The notes below the pieces were generated by a model. It saw nothing but the letters and a program-made list of their open reading frames with translations, did no database searches and was not told the DNA's origin. A DNA stretch of 64,000 nucleotides, from assembly GCA_030998225.1 (NCBI GenBank), contig JAPYXD010000553.1:6448001-6512000 (forward strand). Reading direction: 5' to 3'. Below are positions 7,834-19,804 of the stretch, piece by piece. The translations under genes and the position numbers were made by a program. Within the stretch, counting starts at the first letter, position 1. The number at the start of each line of letters is the position of its first letter. The stretch is from Diplolepis rosae. Lineage: Eukaryota > Arthropoda > Insecta > Hymenoptera > Diplolepididae.

Positions 7834-10800
7834 CGAGTACACTTATGTTTTTATATCAGTCCTGAGGTCCATTGAACTCGCGCATTACATGGCCACCTTA
7901 CTTAAAGTCAGAGTCCGGAAATCTCGCGTATTACTTGGCCACTTTATGAAAGTTCTTATACTCCTAAGAATTCGCGCATTACTTGGCCACTTTTTTCATG
8001 ACAGACTTCGTTTAACTCGCGTATTACGTGGACACATATATACTTATATCAGTCCTGAGGTCCATTGAACTCGCACATTACTTGGCCACCTTACTTAAAG
8101 TCAGAGTCCGCAAATCTCGCGTATTTGTTGGCCACTTTATAACAATTCTTATACTCCTAAGAATTCGCGCATTACTTGGCGACTCTTTTCAGGACAGAGT
8201 CCGGAAATCTCGCATATTAGTAGGCCACTTAATAACAAGTCTTATACTCCTAAGTGTTCGCGCATTACTTGCCCACTCTTTTCAGGACAAACTTCATTTA
8301 ACTCGCGTATTACGAGGCCACTTATGTATTTATATCAGTCCTGAGGTCCATTGAACTCGCGCATTACTTGATCACCTTATTTAAAGTCAGAGTCCGGAAA
8401 TCTCGCGTATTACTTGGCCACCTTACTTCAAGTCAGAGCCAGGAAATCTCGGGAATTATTTGGCCACTTTATAAAAATTCTTATACTCCTAAGAACTCGC
8501 GCATTATTTGGCCACCTTACTTAAAGTCAGATAACGGAAATCTCGCGTATTACTTGGCCACCTTACTTCAAGTCTGAGCCCGGAAATCTCGCGTATTATT
8601 TGGCCACTTTATAAAAATTCTTATACTCCTAAGAACTCGCGCATTACTTGGCCACCTTACTTAAAGTCAGATAACGGAAATCTCGCGTATTACTTGGCCA
8701 CCTTACTTCAAGTCAGAGCCCGGAAATCTCGCGTATTATTTGTCCACTTTATAAAAATTCTTATACTCCTAAGAATTCGCGCATTACTTGGCCACTCTTT
8801 TCAGGACAGAGTCCGGAAATCTCGCGTATTAGTTGGCCACTTATGTATTTATATCAGTCATGAGGTCCATTGAACTCGCGCATTACTTGATCACCTTATT
8901 TAAAGTCAGAGTCCGGAAATCTCGCGTATTACTTGGCCACCTTACTTCAAGTCAGAGCCAGGAAATCTCGGGAATTATTTGGCCACTTTATAAAAATTCT
9001 TATACTCCTAAGAACTCGCGCATTACTTGGCCACTCTTTTCAGGACAGAGTCCGGAATTCTCGCGTATTAGTTGGCCACTTATGTATTTATATCAGTCCT
9101 GAGGTCCATTGAACTCGCGCATTACTTGATCACCTTATTTAAAGTCAGAGTCCGGAAATCTCGCGTATTACTTGGCCACCTTTCTTCAAGTCAGAGCCCG
9201 GAAATCTCGGGAATTATTTGGCCACTTTATAAAAATTCTTATACTCCTAAGAACTCGCGCATTATTTGGCCACCTTACTTAAAGTCAGAGTACGGAAATC
9301 TCGCGTATTACTTGGCCACCTTACTTCAAGTCAGAGCCCGGAAATCTCGCGTATTATTTGTCCACGTTATAAAAATTCTTATACTCCTAAGAATTCGCGC
9401 ATTACTTGGCCACTCTTTTCAGGACAGAGTCCGGAAATCTCGCGTATTAGTTGGCCACTTATGTATTTATATCAGTCATGAGGTCCATTGAACTCGCGCA
9501 TTACTTGATCACCTTATTTAAAGTCAGAGTCCGGAAATCTCGCGTATTACTTGGCCACCTTACTTCAAGTCAGAGCCAGGAAATCTCGGGAATTATTTGG
9601 CCACTTTATAAAAATTCTTATACTCCTAAGAACTCGCGCATTACTTGGCCACTCTTTTCAGGACAGAATCCGGAATTCTCGCGTATTAGTTGGCCACTTA
9701 TGTATTTATATCAGTCCTGAGGTCCATTGAACTCGCGCATTACTTGATCACCTGATTTAAAGTCAGAGTCCGGAAATCTCGCGCATTACATGGCCACCTT
9801 ACTTAAAGTCAGAGTCCGCAAATCTCGCGTATTTGTTGGCCACTTTATAACAATTCTTATACTCCTAAGAATTCGCGCATTACTTGGCGACTCTTTTCAG
9901 GACAGAGTCCGGAAATCTCGCGTATTAGTAGGCCACTTAATAACAAGTCTTATACTCCTAAGAGTTCGGGCATTACTTGTCCACTCTTTTCAGGACAAAC
10001 TTCGTTTAACTCGCGTCTTACGAGGCCATTTATGTTTTTATATCAGTCTTGAGGTCCATTGAACTCGCGCATTACACGGCCACCTTACTTAAAGTCAGAG
10101 TCCGCAAATCTCGCGTATTTGTTGGCTACTTTATAACAATTCTTAAACTCCTAAGAATTCGCGCATTACTTGGCGACCCTTTTCAGGACAGAGTCCGGAA
10201 ATCTCGCGTATTAGTAGGCCACTTAATAACAAGTCTTATACTCCTAAGAGTTCGCGCATTACTTGTCCACTCTTTTCAGGACAAACTTCGTTTAACTCGC
10301 GTATTACGAGGCCACTTATGTTTTTATATCAGTCCTGAGGTCCATTGAACTCGCGCATTACATGGCCCCCTTACTTAAAGTCAGAGTCCGCAAATCTCGC
10401 GTATTACTTGGCCACTTTATAAAAATTCTTATACTCCTAAGAATTCACGCATTACCTGGCGACTCTTTTCAGGACAGACTTCGTTTAACTCGCGTATTAC
10501 GAGGCCACTTATGTTTTTATATCAGTCCTGAGGTCCATTGAACTCGCGCATTACTTGATCAACTTACTTTAAGTCAGAGTCCGGAATTCTCGCGTATTAC
10601 TTGCCCACTTTATAAAAATTCTTACACTCCTAAGAATTCGCGCATTACTTGGTCACCTTACTTAAAGTCAGAGTACGGAAATCTCGCAAATTACTTGGCC
10701 ACCTTGCTTAAAGTCAGAGTACGGAAATCTCGAGCATCATTTGGCCACTTTATAAAAATCCTTATACTCCTAAGAACTCGCGCATTACTTGTCCACTCAT

Positions 10801-13800
10801 TTCAGGACAAACTTCGTTTAACTCGCGTATTACGAGGCCACTTATGTTTTTATATCAGTCCTGAGGTCCATTGAACTCGCGCATTAAATGGCCACCTAAC
10901 TTAAAGTCCGAGGCCGGCAATCTCGCGTATTACTTGGCCACTTTATAAAAATTCTTATACTCCTAAGAATTCACGCATTACTTGGCGACTCTTTTCAGGA
11001 CAGACTTCGTTTAACTCGCGTATTACGAGGCCACTTATGTTTTTATATCAGTCCTGAGGTCCATTGAACTCGCGCATTACTTGATCAACTTACTTAAAGT
11101 CAGAGTACGGAAATCTCACGTATTACTTGCCCACTTTATAAAAGTTCTTACACTCCTAAGAATTCGCGCATTACTTGGTCACCTTACTTAAAGTCAGAGT
11201 CCGGAAATCTCGCGTATTACTTGCCCACTTTATGAAAATTCTTATACTCCTAAGAATTCGCGCATTACTTGGCGACTCTTTTCAGGACAGAGTCCGGAAA
11301 TCTCGCGTATTACTTGGCCACTTTATAAAAATTAATATACTCCTAAGAATTCGCGCATTACTTGGCCACTCTTTTAAGGACAAACTTCGATTAACTCGCG
11401 TATTACGAGGCAACTTATGTTTTTATATCAGTCCTGAGGTCCATTGAACTCGCACATTACTTGATCACCTTACTTAAAGTCAGAGTACGCAAAACTCGCG
11501 TATTAGTTGGCCACTTTATAAAAATTCTTAAACTCCTAAGAATTCGCGCATTACTTGGTCACCTTACTTTAAGTCAGAGTCCGGAATTCTCGCGTATTAC
11601 TTGCCCACTTTATGAAAATTCTTATGCTCCTAAGAATTCGCGCATTACTTGGCGACTCTTTTCAGGACAGAGTCCGGAAATCTCGCGAATTATTTGGCCA
11701 CTTTATAAAAATCCTTATACTCCTAAGAACTCGCGCATTACTTGGTCACCTTACTTAAAGTCAGAGTACGGAAATCTCACGTATTACTTGCCCACTTTAT
11801 AAAAATTCTTATACTCCTAAGAATTCACGCATTACTTGGCTACTCTTTTCAGGACAGACTTCGTTTAACTCGCGTATATCGAGGCCACTTATGTTTTTAT
11901 ATCAGTCCTGAGGTCCATTGAACTCGCGCATTACATGGCCACCTTAATAAAAGTCAGAGTCCGCAAATCTCGCGTATTTGTTGGCCACTTTATAACAATT
12001 CTTATACTCCTAAGAATTCGCGCATTACTTGGCGACTCTTTTCAGGACAGAGTCCGGAAATCTCGCGTATTAGTAGGCCACTTAATAACAAGTCTTATAC
12101 TCCTAAGAGTTCGCGCATTACTTGTCCACTCTTTTCAGGACAAACTTCGTTTAACTCGCGTATTAAGAGGCCACTTATGTTTTTATATCAGTCCTGAGGT
12201 CCATTGAACTCGCGCATTACTTGGTCACCTCACTTAAAGTCAGAGACCGGAAATCTCGCGTATTACTTGGCCACTTTATAAAAATTCTTATACTCCTAAA
12301 AATTCGCGCATTACTTGGCCACTCTTTTCAGGACAGAGTCCGGAAATCTAGCGTATTAGTTAGCCACTTATGTATTTATATCAGTCCTGAGGTCCATTGA
12401 ACTCGCGCATTACATGGCCATCTTACTTAAAGTCAGAGTACGGAAATCTCGCGTATTTGTTGGCCACTTTATAACAATTCTTATACTTCTAAGTATTCGC
12501 GCATTACTTGACCACCTTATTTAAAATCAGAGTCCGGAAATCTCGCGTATTACTTGGCCACTTTATAAAAATTCTCATACTCCTAAGAATTCGCGCATTA
12601 CTTGGCCACTCTTTTAAGGACAAACTTCGACTAACACGCGTATTACGAGGCCACTTATGTGTTTATATCAGTCCTGAGGTCCATTGAACTCGCGCATTAC
12701 TTGATCACCTTATTTAAAGTCAGAGTCCGGAAATCTTGCGTATTAGTTGGCCACTTTATAACAATTCTTATACTCCTAAGAATTCGCGCATCACTTGTCC
12801 ACTCTTTTCAGGAAAAAATTCGTTTATCTCGCGTATTACGAGGCCACTTATGTTTTTATATCAGTCCTGAGGTCCATTGAACTCGCGCATTAAATGGCCA
12901 CCTAACTTAAAGTCAGAGACCGGAAATCTCGCGTATTTCTTGGCCACCTTACTTCAAGTCAGAGACCGGAAATCTCGCGTATTACTTGGCCACTTTATAA
13001 AAATTCTCATACTCCTAAGAATTCGCACATTACTTGGCCACCTTACTTTAAGTCAGAGTCCGGAACTCTCGCGTATTAGTTGGCCACTTATGTATTTATA
13101 TCAGTCCTGAGGTCCATTGAACTCGCGCATTACTTGATCACCTTATTTAAAGTCAGAGTCCGGAAATCTCGCGTATTACTTGGCCACCTTACTTCAAGTC
13201 AGAGCTAGGAAATCTCGGGAATTATTTGGCCACTTTATAAAAATTCTTATACTCCTAAGAACTCGCGCATTACTTGGCGACTCTTTTCAGGACAGAGTCC
13301 GGAAATCTCGCGAATTAGTTGGCCACTTAATAACAAGTCTTATACTCCTAAGAATTCACGCATTACTTGGCGACTCTTTTCAGGACAGACTTCGTTTAAC
13401 TCGCGTATTACGAGGCCACTTATGTTTTTATATCAGTCCTGAGGTCCATTGAACTCGCGCATTACTTGGTCACCTCACTTAAAGTCAGAGACCGGAAATC
13501 TCGCGTATTTGTTTGCCACATTATAACAATTCTTATACTCCTAAGAATTCACGCATTACTTGGCTACTCTTTTCAGGACAGACTTCGTTTAACTCTCGTA
13601 TATCGAGGCCACTTATGTTTTTATATCAGTCCTGAGGTCCATTGAACTCGCGCATTACTTGATCACCTTACTTTAAGTCAGAGTACGGAAATCTCGCGTA
13701 TTACTTGGCCACCTTACTTCAAGTCAGAGCCCGGAAATCTCGCGTATTACTTGGCCACTTTATAAAAATTCTTATACTCCTAAGAATTCGCACATTACTT

Positions 13801-14849
13801 GGCCACCTTACTTTAAGTCAGAGTCCGGAATTCTCGCGTATTAGTTGGCAACTTATGTATTTATATCAGTCCTGAGGTCCATTGAACTCGCGCATTACTT
13901 GATCACCTTATTTAAAGTCAGAGTCCGGAAATCTCGCGTATTACTTTGCCACTTTATAAAAACTCTTATACCCCTAAGGACTCGCGTATTACTTGGCCAC
14001 TTTATGAAAGTTCTTATACTCCTAAGAATTCGCGCATTACTTGACCTCTCTTTTCAGGACAAACTTCGTTTAACTCGCGTATTACGCGGCCACTTATATA
14101 TTCATATCAGTCCTGAGGTCCAATGAACTCGCGCAGTACTTAGCCCTCTTACATAAAGTCAGAGTCCGGAAATCTCCCCTATTACTTGGCCACGTTATAA
14201 AAATTCTTATACTTCTAAGAATTCACGCATTACCTGGCCACTCTTTTCAGGACAGACTTCGTTTAACTCGTGTATTACAAGGCCACTCATGTTTTTATAT
14301 CAGTCCTGAGGTCCATTGAACTCGCGCATTACTTGATCACCTTACTTAAAGTCAGAGTACGGAAATCTCACGTATTACCTGGACACCTTACTTCAAGTCG
14401 GAGCCCGGAAATCTCGCGTATTATTTTTCCACTTTATAAAAATTCTTATACTCCTAAGAATTCGCGCATTACTTGGCAACTCTTTTGAGGACAGAGTCCG
14501 GAATTCTCGCGTATTAGTTGGCAACTTATGTATTTATATCAGTCCTGAGGTCCATTGAACTCGCGCATTACTTGATCACCTTATTTAAAGTCAGAGTCCG
14601 GAAATCTCGCGTATTACTTGGCCACCTTACTTCAAGTCAGAGCCCGGAAATCTCGCGTATTATTTGGCCACTTTATAAAAATTCTTATACTCCTAAGAAC
14701 TCGCGCATTACTTGGCCACCTTACTTAAAGTCAGAGTCCGGAAATCTCGTGTATTATTTGGCCACTTTATGAAAATTATTATACTCCTAAGAATTCGCGC
14801 ATTACTTGGCCACTGTTTTCAGGACAAACTTCCTTTAACTCGCGTATTA
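7834..14849 (+). repeat. HOR copy 2, type B, 25 blocks
   Basis: Starts with the CGAGTACAC d variant. Counting from 7878, the blocks are 193, 286, 519, 239, 379, 239, 332, 286, 193, 333, 193, 380, 474, 286, 193, 287, 193, 240, 332, 193, 240, 241, 193, 239 and 333 (sum 7016). Relative to type A it gains a 519 bp block (three a, a-prime, b triplets) and lacks about 1.3 kb of the middle, including the second copy of the 1383 bp run. Confidence 0.91.
8357..8875 (+). repeat. 519 bp block with three a/a-prime/b triplets
   Basis: Eleven monomers: the 140 bp triplet a, a-prime, b three times, then c-prime and d2. The corresponding block in other HOR types has one triplet (239 bp) or two (379 bp). The triplet therefore expanded in tandem in type B. 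The same block is at 28116-28634 in copy 5. Confidence 0.88.
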
Positions 14850-17800
14850 CGAGTACACTTATGTTTTTATATCAGTCCTGAGGTCCATTGAACTCGCGCA
14901 TTACATGGCCACCTTACTTAAAGGCAGAGTCCGGAAATCTCGCGTATTACTTGGCCACTTTATGAAAGTTCTTATACTCCTAAGAATTCGCGCATTACTT
15001 GGCCACTTTTTTCATGACAGACTTCGTTTAACTCGCGTATTACGTGGACACATATATACTTATATCAGTCCTGAGGTCCATTGAACTCGCACATTACTTG
15101 GCCACCTTACTTAAAGTCAGAGTCCGCAAATCTCGCGTATTTGTTGGCCACTTTATAACAATTCTTATACTCCTAAGAATTCGCGCATTACTTGGCAACT
15201 CTTTTCAGGACAGAGTCCGGAAATCTCGCATATTAGTAGGCCACTTAATAACAAGTCTTATACTCCTAAGTGTTCGCGCATTACTTGCCCACTCTTTTCA
15301 GGACAAACTTCATTTAACTCGCGTATTACGAGGACACTTATGTATTTATATCAGTCCTGAGGTCCATTGAACTCGCGCATTACTTGATCACCTTATTTAA
15401 AGTCAGAGTCCGGAAATCTCGCGTATTACTTGGCCACCTTACTTCAAGTCAGAGCCAGGAAATCTCGGGAATTATTTGGCCACTTTATAAAAATTCTTAT
15501 ACTCCTAAGAACTCGCGCATTACTTGGCCACTCTTTTCAGGACAGAATCCGGAATTCTCGCGTATTAGTTGGCCACTTATGTATTTATATCAGTCCTGAG
15601 GTCCATTGAACTCGCGCATTACTTGATCACCTTATTTAAAGTCAGAGTCCGGAAATCTCGCGTATTACTTGGCCACCTTTCTTCAAGTCAGAGCCCGGAA
15701 ATCTCGGGAATTATTTGGCCACTTTATAAAAATTCTTATACTCCTAAGAACTCGCGCATTATTTGGCCACCTTACTTAAAGTCAGATAACGGAAATCTCG
15801 CGTATTACTTGGCCACCTTACTTCAAGTCAGAGCCCGGAAATCTCGCGTATTATTTGTCCACTTTATAAAAATTCTTATACTCCTAAGAATTCGCGCATT
15901 ACTTGGCCACTCTTTTCAGGACAGAGTCCGGAAATCTCGCGTATTAGTTGGCCACTTATGTATTTATATCAGTCATGAGGTCCATTGAACTCGCGCATTA
16001 CTTGATCACCTTATTTAAAGTCAGAGTCCGGAAATCTCGCGTATTACTTGGCCACCTTACTTCAAGTCAGAGCCAGGAAATCTCGGGAATTATTTGGCCA
16101 CTTTATAAAAATTCTTATACTCCTAAGAACTCGCGCATTACTTGGCCACTCTTTTCAGGACAGAATCCGGAATTCTCGCGTATTAGTTGGCCACTTATGT
16201 ATTTATATCAGTCATGAGGTCCATTGAACTCGCGCATTACTTGATCACCTTATTTAAAGTCAGAGTCCGGAAATCTCGCGTATTACTTGGCCACCTTACT
16301 TCAAGTCAGAGCCAGGAAATCTCGGGAATTATTTGGCCACTTTATAAAAATTCTTATACTCCTAAGAACTCGCGCATTACTTGGCCACTCTTTTCAGGAC
16401 AGAATCCGGAATTCTCGCGTATTAGTTGGCCACTTATGTATTTATATCAGTCCTGAGGTCCATTGAACTCGCGCATTACTTGATCACCTGATTTAAAGTC
16501 AGAGTCCGGAAATCTCGCGCATTACATGGCCACCTTACTTAAAGTCAGAGTCCGCAAATCTCGCGTATTTGTTGGCCACTTTATAACAATTCTTATACTC
16601 CTAAGATTTCGCGCATTACTTGGCGACCCTTTTCAGGACAGAGTCCGGAAATCTCGCGTATTGGTAGGCCACTTAATAACAAGTCTTATACTCCTAAGAG
16701 TTCGGGCATTACTTGTCCACTCTTTTCAGGACAAACTTCGTTTAACTCGCGTATTACGAGGCCATTTATGTTTTTATATCAGTCTTGAGGTCCATTGAAC
16801 TCGCGCATTACATGGCCACCTTACTTAAAGTCAGAGTCCGCAAATCTCGCGTATTTGTTGGCCACTTTATAACCATTCTTATACTCCTAAGAATTCGCGC
16901 ATTACTTGGCGACACTTTTCAGGACAGAGTCCGGAAATCTCGCGAATTAGTTGGCCACTTAATAACAAGTCTTATACTCCTAAGAGTTCGCGCATTACTT
17001 GTCCACTCTTTTCAGGACAAACTTCGTTTAACTCGCGTATTACGAGGCCACTTATGTTTTTATATCAGTCCTGAGGTCCATTGAACTCGCGCATTAAATG
17101 GCCACCTAACTTAAAGTCCGAGGCCGGAAATCTCGCGCATTACTTGGCCACTTTATAAAAATTCTTATACTCCTAAGAATTCACGCATTACCTGGCGACT
17201 CTTTTCAGGACAGACTTCGTTTAACTCGCGTATTACGAGGCCACTTATGTTTTTATATCAGTCCTGAGGTCCATTGAACTCGCGCATTACTTGATCACCT
17301 TACTTAAAGTCAGAGTACGGAAATCTCACGTATTACTTGCCCACTTTATAAAAGTTCTTACACTCCCTAAGAATTCGCGCATTACTTGGTCACCTTACTT
17401 AAAGTCAGAGTACGGAAATCTCGCAAATTACTTGGCCACCTAACTTCAAGTCAGAGTACGGAAATCTCGCGTATTACTTGGCCACTTTATAAAAATTAAT
17501 ATACTCCTAAGAATTCGCGCAATACTTGGCCACTCTTTTAAGGACAAACTTCGATTAACTCGCGTATTACGAGGCCACTTATGTTTTTATATCAGTCCTG
17601 AGGTCCATTGAACTCGCGCATTACTTGATCACCTTACTTAAAGTCAGAGTACGGAAATCTCACGTATTACTTGCCCACTTTATAAAAATTCTTACACTCC
17701 TAAGAATTCGCGCATTACTTGGTCACCTTACTTAAAGTCAGAGTCCGGAAATTTCGCATATTACTTGCCCACTTTATGAAAATTCTTATACTCCTAAGAA

Positions 17801-19760
17801 TTCGCGCATTACTTGGCGACTCTTTTCAGGACAGAGTCCGGAAATCTCGCGTATTACTTGGCCACTTTATAAAAATTAATATACTCCTAAGAATTCGCGC
17901 ATTACTTGGCCACTCTTTTAAGGACAAACTTCGATTAACTCGCGTATTACGAGGCCACTTATGTTTTTATATCAGTCCTGAGGTCCATAGAACTCGCGCA
18001 TTACTTGATCACCTTACTTAAAGTCAGAGTACGGAAACCCACGTATTACTTGCCCACTTTATAAAAATTCTTACACTCCTAAGAATTCGCGCATTACTTG
18101 GTCACCTTACTTAAAGTCAGAGTCCGGAAATTTCGCATATTACTTGCCCACTTTATGAAAATTCTTATACTCCTAAGAATTCGCGCATTACTTGGCGACT
18201 CTTTTCAGGACAGAGTCCGGAAATCTCGCGTATTACTTGGCCACTTTATAAAAATTAATATACTCCTAAGAATTCGCGCATTACTTGGCCACTCTTTTAA
18301 GGAAAAAACTTTGATTAACTCGCGTATTACGAGGCCACTTATGTTTTTATATCAGTCCTGAGGTCCATTGAACTCGCGCATTACTTGATCACCTTACTTA
18401 AAGTCAGAGTACGGAAACCCACGTATTACTTGCCCACTTTATAAAAATTCTTACACTCCTAAGAATTCGCGCATTACTTGGTCACCTTACTTAAAGTCAG
18501 AGTCCGGAAATTTCGCATATTACTTGCCCACTTTATGAAAATTCTTATACTCCTAAGAATTCGCGCATTACTTGGCGACTCTTTTCAGGACAGAGTCCGG
18601 AAATCTCGCGAATTATTTGGCCACTTTATAAAAATCCTTATACTCCTAAGAACTCGCGCATTACTTGGTCACCTTACTTAAAGTCAGAGTACGGAAATCT
18701 CACGTATTACTTGCCCACTTTATAAAAATTCTTATACTCCTAAGAATTCACGCATTACTTGGCTACTCTTTTCAGGACAGACTTCGTTTAACTCGCGTAT
18801 ATCGAGGCCACTTATGTTTTTATATCAGTCCTGAGGTCCACTGAACTCGCGCATTACATGGCCACCTTAATGAAAGTCAGAGTCCGCAAATCTCGCGTAT
18901 TTGTTGGCCACTTTATAACAATTCTCATACTCCTAAGAATTCGCGCATTACTTGGCGACTCTTTTCAGGACAGAGTCCGGAAATCTCGCGTATTAGTTAG
19001 CCACTTATGTATTTATATCAGTCCTGAGGTCCATTGAACTCGCGCATTACTTGCCCACCTTACTTAAAGTCAGAGTCCGCAAATCTCGCGTATTTGTTGG
19101 CCACTTTATAACAATTCTTATACTTCTAAGTATTCGCGCATTACTTGACCACCTTATTTAAAATCAGAGTCCGGAAATCTCGCGTATTACTTGGCCACTT
19201 TATAAAAATTATTATACTCCTAAGAATTCGCGCATTACTTGGCCACTCTTTTAAGGACAAACTTCGACTAACACGCGTATTACGAGGCCACTTATGTGTT
19301 TATATCAGTCCTGAGGTCCATTGAACTCGCGCATTACTTGATCACCTTATTTAAAGTCAGAGTCCGGAAATCTCGCGTATTACTTGGCCACCTTACTTCA
19401 AGTCAGAGCCAGGAAATCTCGGGAATTATTTGGCCACTTTATAAAAATTCTTATACTCCTAAGAACTCGCGCATTACTTGGCCACTCTTTTCAGGACAGA
19501 ATCCGGAATTCTCGCGTATTAGTTGGCCACTTATGTATTTATATCAGTCCTGAGGTCCATTGAACTCGCGCATTACTTGATCACCTTATTTAAAGTCAGA
19601 GTCCGGAAATCTCGCGTATTACTTGGCCACCTTACTTCAAGTCAGAGCTAGGAAATCTCGGGAATTATTTGGCCACTTTATAAAAATTATTATACTCCTA
19701 AGAATTCGCGCATTACTTGGCCACTGTTTTCAGGACAAACTTCCTTTAACTCGCGTATTA
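14850..19760 (+). repeat. HOR copy 3, type C, truncated, 17 blocks
   Basis: Counting from 14894, the blocks are 193, 286, 239, 379, 239, 239, 332, 286, 193, 334, 380, 380, 473, 193, 287, 239 and 239 (sum 4911). The first 15 blocks match copy 6. The 334 bp block has one extra C in CACTCCCTAAG near 17365. Two blocks have the one-base-shorter form CGGAAACCCACG (near 18032 and 18412), shared with copy 6. The end is truncated: see the junction near 19680. Confidence 0.9.
15752..16468 (+). repeat. Tandem 239 bp blocks in HOR type C
   Basis: The two blocks 15991-16229 and 16230-16468 (a, a-prime, b, c-prime, d2) are almost the same by eye. The first ends in the d variant TCAGTCATGAGG and the second in TCAGTCCTGAGG. 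The feature also takes in the end of the preceding 379 bp block. Types A and B have a single block here. Copy 6 has the pair at 35747-36224. Confidence 0.8.
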
Positions 19761-19804
19761 CGAGTACACTTATGTTTTTATATCAGTCCTGAGGTCCATT
19801 GAAC
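19566..19804 (+). other. Deletion junction in HOR copy 3
   Basis: This 239 bp block begins as a, a-prime (AGCTAGG) and b (TCGGGAATTATTTGG), as in mid-HOR blocks. Within the b monomer near 19680-19690 it changes to the variant AAAATTATTATACTCC, which is otherwise found in the last b monomer of a HOR, and then continues into the terminal c and d. The fusion of two b monomers in register accounts for the loss of about 1.7 kb relative to copy 6. Confidence 0.78.

Larger units (their letters stand above)
1..19760 (+). repeat. Super-repeat unit 1 (HOR order A-B-C)
   Basis: Three consecutive HORs of different block composition (A 7833, B 7016, C 4911 bp). The same order begins again at 19761. Many landmarks in A recur exactly 19760 or 19761 bp later (for example 238 to 19998, 1713 to 21473, 7305 to 27065). 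This shows that the evolving unit was the whole A-B-C cassette. Unit 1 is shorter than unit 2 because its C copy carries a deletion of about 1.7 kb. Confidence 0.9.
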
